Origin: Hyphomicrobiales bacterium
Lineage (GTDB): Bacteria > Pseudomonadota > Alphaproteobacteria > Rhizobiales > Rhizobiaceae
DNA length: 47,727 nt
NCBI GenBank assembly: GCA_900468065.1
Contig: UBTA01000004.1
Location: 1 to 47,727, forward strand
Reading direction: 5' to 3'
Shown here: positions 41,844 to 47,727 of the stretch, in pieces
Layout: each line of letters begins with the position of its first letter
Numbering within the stretch: the stretch's first letter is position 1
Translations under genes and position numbers: made by a program
Notes under the pieces: generated by a model
What the model saw: only the letters and a program-made list of their open reading frames with translations
Database searches by the model: none
What the model was told of the DNA's origin: nothing

Positions 41844-43931
41844 ATGGCACAACCTCCTGCACTGATCATTCCGAAAGTCGCGCCCAAAGGCCGTGATATT
41901 GGCTTCGCGCTCGGCATCGTCGCGATCCTGTCGATCCTCTTTCTGCCGATACCGCCGTTTCTGATCGACATCGGGCTGGCTTTCTCCATCGCTTTCTCCG
42001 TGCTCATCCTGATGGTTTCGCTGTGGATCCAGAAGCCGCTGGATTTCTCGTCCTTTCCGGTCATTCTGCTGATCTCCACCATGACCCGGCTGGCGCTCAA
42101 CATTGCGACGACGCGCGTCATTCTTTCACACGGTCATGAAGGGCACGATGCGGCTGGTGGTGTCATCGCCGGCTTTGCCGAACTGGTCATGGGTGGCGAT
42201 TTCGTCATCGGCCTGATCGTCTTTCTGATCTTGATCACGGTGAACTTCATCGTCATCACCAAGGGTGCAACGCGTATCGCCGAAGTCGGCGCGCGGTTCA
42301 CCCTCGACGCCATTCCCGGCAAGCAGATGTCGATCGACGCCGACCTTTCGGCCGGCCTGATCGACGAGAAGGAAGCGCAACGGCGCCGGCGCGAGCTGGA
42401 AGAGGAAAGCTCTTTCTTCGGCTCGATGGACGGTGCGTCCAAGTTCGTCCGCGGCGATGCGATCGCCGGCCTTTTGATCACCGCCATCAATGTCTTCGGC
42501 GGCATCATCATCGGCTACGTTCGCCATGACATGTCGATCGGTGAAGCGGCCGACGTCTTCGTCAAGCTGTCGGTCGGCGATGGTCTTGTGTCCCAGATCC
42601 CGGCCCTGATCGTGTCACTCGCCGCAGGCTTGCTCGTTTCGCGCGGCGGCACGTCCGGTTCCACCGATCAGGCAGTCATCAACCAGCTCGGCGGCTACCC
42701 GCGGGCGCTCATGGTGGCGTCCGGGCTGATCATCATGCTGGCGTTCATGCCAGGTCTGCCATTCTTCCCGTTCGCCGTTCTTGGCGGCGGCATGGCGTTT
42801 CTCAGCTGGGTCATTCCCCGTCAGCTGGCCGCGGCCAACAAGCTCCAGCGTGATCAGGACCAGCAGACGGCACAGCTGAAGACCGACAGCGAAAAGGACT
42901 CGGTCAAGTCGGTCCTGAAGACGGCAGAGATCGAATTGCTCCTCGGCAAGCAGGTATCAACGCGCCTCCTCGGCGCACACCAGGAACTGGCGTTCCGTGT
43001 TGGCAAGATGCGCCGCAAGTTCGCGGGCCAGTACGGCTTGATTGTCCCGGAAATCAAGGTTTCCGACGATATCGGTATCCCCGACAAGGCCTACCATATC
43101 CGTATTCACGGCACGACGATCGCATCCAACACCGTGCGCGTGGGCGAAGTCATCGTCGTCACCGGCGGCGGCCGCAAACCGAGCGTCCCGGGCGACGAAA
43201 TCCGCGAACCCGCATTCGGCATGCCGGCGGTCTCCATCCTCGAGACCTTTACCGAGGATCTGAAGCGTGAAGGTTTCCACCCGATCGACAACGTCTCGGT
43301 GGTGCTGACGCATCTGTCCGAAGTCATCCGCAACAATCTGCCGCAGCTTCTGTCCTACAAGGACGTCAAGATCCTGATCGAGCGGCTGGACCCGGAATAC
43401 CGCAAGCTTGCCGACGAAATCTGCACCTCGCATATGTCCTATTCCGGCCTGCAGGCCGTGCTGAAACTGCTCTTGGCCGAACGCGTCTCGATCCGCAACC
43501 TGCATCTGATCCTCGAAGCGGTCGCCGAACTCGCGCCGCATGTCAGGAAGACCGAGCAGATCGTCGAACACGTTCGTGTCCGCATGTCGCAGCAGTTGTG
43601 CGGTGACCTTGCCGACAACGGGACGCTGCGCGTCCTGCGCCTCGGCAACAAATGGGACATGGTCTTCCACCAGGCGCTGAAGCGTGACGCCAAGGGCGAA
43701 ATCGTCGAATTCGACATCGATCCGCGCCATCTGGAAGAGTTCAGCGAGCAGGCGACCAAGGTTATCCGTGAACATCTCGACCGCGGCATGCCGTTCGTAC
43801 TGGTAAGTTCGCCCGAATCCCGCTCTTATGTGCGCATGATCATCGAGCGTCTTTTTGCAACATTGCCGGTTCTCTCGCATGTCGAGCTCGCCAAGGGCCT
43901 CGAGATAAAGATTATCGGCTCGATTTCATGA
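41844..43931 (+). CDS. flhA: Flagellar export gate protein FlhA
   Basis: 695 aa from ATG at 41844 ([20 protein letters not shown]), the usual length; an ATG at 41808 would add 12 residues. About eight membrane segments lie in residues 20-320. Signature between them: [20 protein letters not shown], the FHIPEP-type loop around [20 protein letters not shown], then [20 protein letters not shown]. The C-terminal cytoplasmic domain (about 350-695) docks substrates and chaperones. It overlaps fliR by 4 nt. Confidence 0.96.
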   Translation: MAQPPALIIPKVAPKGRDIGFALGIVAILSILFLPIPPFLIDIGLAFSIAFSVLILMVSLWIQKPLDFSSFPVILLISTMTRLALNIATTRVILSHGHEGHDAAGGVIAGFAELVMGGDFVIGLIVFLILITVNFIVITKGATRIAEVGARFTLDAIPGKQMSIDADLSAGLIDEKEAQRRRRELEEESSFFGSMDGASKFVRGDAIAGLLITAINVFGGIIIGYVRHDMSIGEAADVFVKLSVGDGLVSQIPALIVSLAAGLLVSRGGTSGSTDQAVINQLGGYPRALMVASGLIIMLAFMPGLPFFPFAVLGGGMAFLSWVIPRQLAAANKLQRDQDQQTAQLKTDSEKDSVKSVLKTAEIELLLGKQVSTRLLGAHQELAFRVGKMRRKFAGQYGLIVPEIKVSDDIGIPDKAYHIRIHGTTIASNTVRVGEVIVVTGGGRKPSVPGDEIREPAFGMPAVSILETFTEDLKREGFHPIDNVSVVLTHLSEVIRNNLPQLLSYKDVKILIERLDPEYRKLADEICTSHMSYSGLQAVLKLLLAERVSIRNLHLILEAVAELAPHVRKTEQIVEHVRVRMSQQLCGDLADNGTLRVLRLGNKWDMVFHQALKRDAKGEIVEFDIDPRHLEEFSEQATKVIREHLDRGMPFVLVSSPESRSYVRMIIERLFATLPVLSHVELAKGLEIKIIGSIS

Positions 43932-44680
43932 TCACCGACCCTGAAGGCACAGTGCTGGCGCTTTTCGCCGCATTCTGCCGGATCGGCGCCTGCATCATGG
44001 TCATGCCCGGATTTTCGACGGCCCGTGTCTCGGTGCAGATCCGCATCTTCGTGGCGCTGGCCATCTCCATGGCGATCCTGCCGATCATGTGGGATGAAAT
44101 CTATCCGCAGATTTCCGGCAAGGGACATACCTACATCTATATCGTCGCCACCGAGACCGTCATCGGCAGCGTCATTGGCCTGATCGCCCGATACTATGTT
44201 CTCGGGCTTCAGTTTGCCGGAACGATCATCACGATGATGATCGGCTTCAACGCCCCCCCGGCGGCGGACGTGCTGGAAGATACAGCGGAAAACCAGCTGA
44301 CCAACTTGATCAGCTTTGCCGGCCTGATGGTTCTTTTCATGCTGGATTTCCATCATGTCATTCTGGCGAGCATTGTGGATTCCTACAAGGTGATGCCGCT
44401 CGGCGTTGGCTTTGATCCGCAGGGCGTGCTGATCACGCTGACCAATGCGCTTGAAACGACCTTCTATATCATGCTGCGGCTGGCTAGCCCGTTCATCATC
44501 TACGGCCTGCTGTTCAACTTGGCGATCGGCATGGTCAACAAGCTGGCGCCCCAGATGCCGCTCTATTTCATCTCGCTGCCCTATCTGATCATGGGCGGCA
44601 TGTTTCTTCTTTATCTGGGTATCGCGGCAATGTTGAAGCTGTTTGCCGATGGGTTCGGCCCGATGATGCAAGGGGGCTAG
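43928..44680 (+). CDS. fliR: Flagellar export gate protein FliR
   Basis: 250 aa, six hydrophobic segments. Signatures: [20 protein letters not shown] at the start, [20 protein letters not shown] in the middle, and [20 protein letters not shown] near the end. It completes the FliP-FliQ-FliR pore. It overlaps flhA by 4 nt. The next gene starts 5 nt after the stop and its ribosome site lies within fliR. Confidence 0.95.
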   Translation: MITDPEGTVLALFAAFCRIGACIMVMPGFSTARVSVQIRIFVALAISMAILPIMWDEIYPQISGKGHTYIYIVATETVIGSVIGLIARYYVLGLQFAGTIITMMIGFNAPPAADVLEDTAENQLTNLISFAGLMVLFMLDFHHVILASIVDSYKVMPLGVGFDPQGVLITLTNALETTFYIMLRLASPFIIYGLLFNLAIGMVNKLAPQMPLYFISLPYLIMGGMFLLYLGIAAMLKLFADGFGPMMQGG

Positions 44681-44685
44681 TGTCG

Positions 44686-45099
44686 ATGAAAAACCGGTCT
44701 GAGAAACTCAAGCGCCTCGTCACCGTGCAGCGGCACCTGGAGCAGATGGCAGAGCGGGATCTGGCCGAAACCGCCAGGAAACGCCGCGATCTTGCCGAAA
44801 CCATTGATGTCGTGGTCGATGCCATGGGGTCCGCCAGCCCGTTGCACGCCATGTTTTCAGGGCATTATTCCTCGCAGCTTGGCCGCCTTGCCCTTAAGGA
44901 CCAGATGCTTCTGGACATCCAGCAAGGGCACGAGACCCGTGTTCTCAAGGAGCGGGCAAAGGGCGACCGGCTTGAGGAAAACATGAAGGACGCCCGCGTA
45001 CTGGAAGATCGCGCCGAGGCGGATGAGGCCATCTACGATCTCGTCGACCAGCATGTGATGAGCAAGTCACCAGCTTCCGGTAAGGTTGACCGGTCATAG
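44686..45099 (+). CDS. FliJ-like coiled-coil protein
   Basis: 137 aa from ATG at 44686, placed 9 nt after AAGGGGG; a GTG at 44680 would add two residues but is too close to that site. Almost the entire protein is predicted to be coiled coil: residues 5-48 (KLKRLVTVQRHLEQMAERDL, AETARKRRDLAETIDVVVDA) and 65-125 (LALKDQMLLDIQQGHETRVL, KERAKGDRLEENMKDARVLE), joined by a short hinge. This antiparallel layout and length match FliJ, the stalk-like partner of FliI, but sequence similarity is low. No other FliJ was seen. Position directly after fliR supports an export role. Confidence 0.6.
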   Translation: MKNRSEKLKRLVTVQRHLEQMAERDLAETARKRRDLAETIDVVVDAMGSASPLHAMFSGHYSSQLGRLALKDQMLLDIQQGHETRVLKERAKGDRLEENMKDARVLEDRAEADEAIYDLVDQHVMSKSPASGKVDRS

Positions 45100-45110
45100 T
45101 GCGGCTTCGG

Positions 45111-45190
45111 GAACGGCCGCGGATTGCGTCCGGACCGTTCGCTTAAAACGCTGAAATTATGGGGTTATCGCTAGCGCACATGCATGCGCT
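45111..45190. other. Inverted repeats between the FliJ-like gene and flgJ
   Basis: GAACGG (45111-45116) and CCGTTC (45135-45140) enclose a second pair CGGA/TCCG, giving an interrupted hairpin without a clear T-run. Further on, AGCGCA (45173-45178) and TGCGCT (45185-45190) form a 6-bp dyad with a CATGCA centre. The second is about 30 nt before the flgJ start and may be an operator. No conserved class II box was found here. Confidence 0.35.
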
Positions 45191-45221
45191 TGGAAGGGCT
45201 CCGTGACCAAGAGGATACCGC

Positions 45222-45788
45222 ATGGCCATTTCTCCTCCAAGCGACCTGGTGATGGATGTTGTGCGCGCCGCCGATCCGGCCGAGGTGCAGGAAGCGCAGG
45301 CGCGCCTGAAAGCCAATCGTGCTGCTTTTCAGGCGACGAGCCTTGCGGAAAACGGCAACGGTTTTGCCAACACGGTCGCCGTCCTCAATCAGGACAGCCC
45401 GACCAACAGTCTCGGCGACATCACCAATCGGGCCGAAGCCAAAAAGATTCCGGAGAGCTACCGCAAATTCGAGGCCATGGTGCTGCAGAATTTCGTGAAG
45501 TCGATGCTGCCGAGCGAGAGCGAAGAGATCTACGGTAAGGGCACCGCCGGTGACATGTGGAAGAGCATGATGGCCGAGCAGATCGGCAATGTCATGGCTC
45601 AGGGCGATGGCGTCGGTATTGCCGAGCGCATGGTAACCGACCGGATCGTCGGGTCAGACGCGCCGGACCGGGTCAATGCATCTCTCGGTGGCAATGACAA
45701 CAATGTCGCTCTGAGCATGGTCCAGGAATACCAGCGCAAGGCCGTCGCCGATTTCATGGGCACGCCAGACAACAACGAACAAGCCTGA
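45222..45788 (+). CDS. flgJ: Rod-binding protein FlgJ without muramidase domain
   Basis: 188 aa; ribosome site AAGAGGAT. The rod-binding domain (about 80-135) reads SYRKFEAMVLQNFVKSMLPS, EEIYGKGTAGDMWKSMMAEQ. The N-terminal 75 residues are flexible. There is no glucosaminidase domain, unlike the enteric FlgJ (about 313 aa). In the same cluster a separate lytic transglycosylase is encoded at 34777. FlgJ caps the rod during assembly. Confidence 0.85.
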   Translation: MAISPPSDLVMDVVRAADPAEVQEAQARLKANRAAFQATSLAENGNGFANTVAVLNQDSPTNSLGDITNRAEAKKIPESYRKFEAMVLQNFVKSMLPSESEEIYGKGTAGDMWKSMMAEQIGNVMAQGDGVGIAERMVTDRIVGSDAPDRVNASLGGNDNNVALSMVQEYQRKAVADFMGTPDNNEQA

Positions 45789-45891
45789 GGCTATCCCGGA
45801 CATGCCGGGCTGACCTGACATAGAAGTTTCGCGCACAGACCACGCCATGGGCTCAGACCCGCGTGCGGTATGCGCCAACGGGAGCCAAAGA

Positions 45892-46260
45892 ATGGAAGTT
45901 GCAGCATCGAGTGACGTACGTATCCAGAACGTGCTTGGGCGTCTCGAAATGATCCTCGACAATGAAAACACCCGGATCGGCATCGACCCGAGTTTCGACC
46001 TGAAAACGTCGAATGCCCGCAAGAGCCGTTGCCTTTATGAGCTGACGATGCTGCATCGCGACGCTTCGCCGAATGAAATTTCGCCGGCATTCGTTTCGCA
46101 GACACAATACATCAAGACGAAGCTCGTGATGAATTCGCAGAAGGTGAATGCGCATATGGAAGCTTGCCGCTCTGTGGTGGACCTTTTGAGGACCGCCGTG
46201 CAGGAAGCCGATGCGGACGGCATCTACACCGAACAGCAGTTCCGCTACGGCGATTTCTGA
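45892..46260 (+). CDS. FlgN-like export chaperone candidate
   Basis: 122 aa from ATG at 45892 with ribosome site CGGGAG; an in-frame ATG at 45847 is upstream of it and lacks a ribosome site. Small helical protein: IQNVLGRLEMILDNENTRIG, then SFDLKTSNARKSRCLYELTM and MNSQKVNAHMEACRSVVDLL, with AVQEADADGIYTEQQF at the end. The layout is consistent with the FlgN family, which escorts FlgK and FlgL, but the resemblance is modest. It overlaps the next gene as TGATG. Confidence 0.55.
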   Translation: MEVAASSDVRIQNVLGRLEMILDNENTRIGIDPSFDLKTSNARKSRCLYELTMLHRDASPNEISPAFVSQTQYIKTKLVMNSQKVNAHMEACRSVVDLLRTAVQEADADGIYTEQQFRYGDF

Positions 46261-46829
46261 TGTTGAAGCTCGTTTTCACCGGTGTCTGGATTTGCGCCGT
46301 ATCGCTCGGGTCCGTCTATTTTTCGATCCAGCATGCATCGGCACCGGTGGAATCGAGTGCGGAATCTGAGCGCCGCGCGTTGCAGGAATATGTCCAGGGC
46401 GAACTGATTACCGTCCCGGTGATCACGGATGGCGCCGTACAGGGCTATTTTCTCACCAAGCTTTCCTTCTCCGTCGACAAGGCGAAGGCCAAGATGCTGG
46501 AAGTGCCGCTCAAGGAATCGGTGACGAATGCGCTGTACGACATTCTCGTCGGTCAGAAGCTGATCAACGTTGCTGACACCAGCAATTTTGATCTTGCCAC
46601 CTTCAAGACGAAGGTTAAGGACGGGCTGAACAAGCAACTGCGTGACGAAGTGATTTTTGACGTGCTGATCGAGCAGCTCGAATATCTTTCCAAGGCTGAC
46701 GTCGCCCGTATCGCCAATTCCGCCAACGAAAAGCAGCGCAAGCCTGTTCCGATCGTCGACAAAAATGGCGAAACGGCTCATGACCAGATGCCTGAAAGCG
46801 AAAAGCGCGCTGCCGCAGCCGGACATTGA
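46260..46829 (+). CDS. FliL-like single-TM protein
   Basis: 189 aa from ATG at 46260, overlapping the previous stop. One membrane segment at about 3-22 (KLVFTGVWICAVSLGSVYFS), then a periplasmic part. Its central region, ITVPVITDGAVQGYFLTKLS, and ESVTNALYDILVGQKLINVA, DLATFKTKVKDGLNKQLRDE, VIFDVLIEQLEYLSK have the strand-helix-helix-strand order of the FliL periplasmic domain. The family assignment is by pattern only. If right, the cluster encodes two FliL-type proteins (the other at 24431). It is the last gene of the flagellar cluster and is convergent with the glycosyltransferase gene, 18 nt away. Confidence 0.6.
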   Translation: MLKLVFTGVWICAVSLGSVYFSIQHASAPVESSAESERRALQEYVQGELITVPVITDGAVQGYFLTKLSFSVDKAKAKMLEVPLKESVTNALYDILVGQKLINVADTSNFDLATFKTKVKDGLNKQLRDEVIFDVLIEQLEYLSKADVARIANSANEKQRKPVPIVDKNGETAHDQMPESEKRAAAAGH

Positions 46830-46847
46830 TCTGAAAGTCGGCGCCCG

Positions 46848-47726
46848 TCAGTTCTTTTCCGGGTTGCGATATTGCTCGTTGACCATTCCAAATTCCATCA
46901 TCAGACGGCCGCACGCCACGTAAAAGTGGTAAAGTCCTGCGGATGGCAGGGTGCTTGATTTCCACAATCGCACACCACGAAACGGCGACACTGCAAGCAG
47001 TGCCAGCGATTTAGCGATCGTCTTGGCGCGGCCACCAAACCCCGGTGCGGCGCGATGTTCAAGCAACGCCGAGATCGCACCGTTTCTGAGGCTTCGCGCC
47101 CTGATCCAGGAAGCTTCCGTTCTCCGTGCCGGGATGGTTTCCGCCACCCAGGCGTCCTTTGCCCAGGCGAATGTAAAGCCCTTCTCGCGGCAACGGCGAT
47201 AGAAGTCGCTGTCTCCCCCGCCGATAAAATTGAACAGCGGATCGAGGAACGGACGCGGCATCGCATCGAGCACCTGCCGGGCAACAAGCACGTTTCCGGA
47301 CGAGTAAAGGATCGGAACAGGGCCGGTCGTATCGTAGTGGGGCATGAAGACCGGGTGCCGTTTCTGATCGTTGCGTGTCTTGTCTTCGAAATCCGGCAGT
47401 TGCGGCCCGCCGACCAGGTCGGCATGCGTTTGTTTGTGTACCGAAATGAGACTATCGAGCCAGTCCGGCGATGCGATCTCGTCGTCATCGATCACGGCGA
47501 TGGCCTTGAGATTGGGATAGGTCGCAAGCGCCATCGACCAGCCGGCGTTGTAGGCGTGGCAATTTCCGCGCTGGTGCGCGACGACGACGAGGGCGTTGAT
47601 TCTGTGATCGGCAAAGAACATTTTTGCCGCGTTCGCGCCTTCCAGCCCATCGGCGTCGTTTTCCATGACGACGATCGCGAAAGGACAGCCGGGAGCCTGT
47701 GAAATAACGGTTCTCAAGGTTTTCAA
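46848..47726 (-). CDS. Family 2 glycosyltransferase (5' end outside window)
   Basis: 292 codons are visible and the frame is open to the window edge. The TTG at 47726 is probably an internal Leu, since the text LKTLRTVISQAPGCPFAIVV resembles the region just after a GT2 start. GT-A features: AIVVMENDADGLEG, AVIDDDEIASPDWLDSLISV (metal-binding acidic motif DDD), GGPQLPDF and GGGDSDFYRRCREKG, followed by a membrane-associated C-terminal part. It probably acts on a surface polysaccharide. It is not related to motility and marks the end of the flagellar cluster. Confidence 0.85.
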   Translation of the reverse strand: MKTLRTVISQAPGCPFAIVVMENDADGLEGANAAKMFFADHRINALVVVAHQRGNCHAYNAGWSMALATYPNLKAIAVIDDDEIASPDWLDSLISVHKQTHADLVGGPQLPDFEDKTRNDQKRHPVFMPHYDTTGPVPILYSSGNVLVARQVLDAMPRPFLDPLFNFIGGGDSDFYRRCREKGFTFAWAKDAWVAETIPARRTEASWIRARSLRNGAISALLEHRAAPGFGGRAKTIAKSLALLAVSPFRGVRLWKSSTLPSAGLYHFYVACGRLMMEFGMVNEQYRNPEKN

Positions 47727-47727
47727 G

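Noticed and set aside
45821-45848. AAGTTTCGCGCACAG upstream of the FlgN-like gene as a seventh class II box
   Set aside because: Close to the left part but CGCAAG is broken (CGCACA) and the TAG position reads TGG. It may be a decayed copy; not counted.
47724-47726. TTG at the right edge as the start of the glycosyltransferase
   Set aside because: The visible sequence begins after the usual GT2 first strand, so the gene most likely starts outside the window.

Overview
The window is a slice of a rhizobial (Alphaproteobacteria, Hyphomicrobiales, most likely Rhizobiaceae) chromosome carrying nearly the whole chemotaxis and flagellar gene cluster. The diagnosis rests on several lineage markers seen together: visN/visR, rem, motB-motC-motD, motE, flaF/flbT, cheT and a tandem set of Rhizobium-type flagellins. 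The gene order resembles that of Sinorhizobium meliloti and Rhizobium, with cheW inside the che operon. No tRNA, rRNA, IS element or CRISPR array was recognised. I assigned the genus from protein character only and cannot name the species.

Layout, left to right. (1) 1-4443: end of the che operon, cheA(partial)-cheW-cheR-cheB-cheY2-cheD-cheT, mostly with 1-4 nt overlaps, closed by a terminator at 4473. (2) 4444-5795: an insertion between cheT and fliF with a small exported protein and a glycine-zipper general-stress protein, preceded by a sequence that fits a general-stress (EcfG-type) promoter. (3) 5796-10242: fliF (MS ring), a roughly 900-nt gap, then the master regulators visN-visR. (4) 10280-15590, minus strand: motA-fliM-fliN-fliG, a terminator, flhB and a small unknown gene. 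(5) 15775-25721, plus strand: DUF1217 gene-flgF-fliI-unknown, then flgBC-fliE-flgG-flgA-flgI-motE-flgH-fliL-fliP. (6) 26042-29567: three tandem flagellins. (7) 30078-35343: a FliH-like protein, motB, motC, motD/fliK and a lytic transglycosylase. (8) 35624-46829: rem, flgE-flgK-flgL-flaF-flbT-flgD-fliQ, flhA-fliR, a FliJ-like protein, flgJ, an FlgN-like chaperone and a second FliL-like membrane protein. (9) 46848-47727: the edge of an unrelated glycosyltransferase gene on the minus strand.

Together these genes encode the chemotaxis phosphorelay, the switch (FliM/FliN/FliG), the stator with its rhizobial periplasmic partners (MotA/B/C/E), the export gate and ATPase (FlhA/FlhB/FliP/FliQ/FliR/FliI), rod, rings, hook, filament and the regulatory chain VisNR, Rem, FlaF/FlbT. 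fliA, flgM, fliD, fliS and fliO were not recognised. fliH and fliJ appear to be present as divergent, easily missed genes.

The most notable non-coding signals are: a bipartite element, CAGGTTCRCGCAAG-N10-TAG, upstream of six operons (fliF, motA, the DUF1217 gene, flgB, flgE, flhA) with exactly constant internal spacing; a conserved leader block in front of all three flagellin genes; and a 49-bp nested palindrome upstream of the third flagellin.
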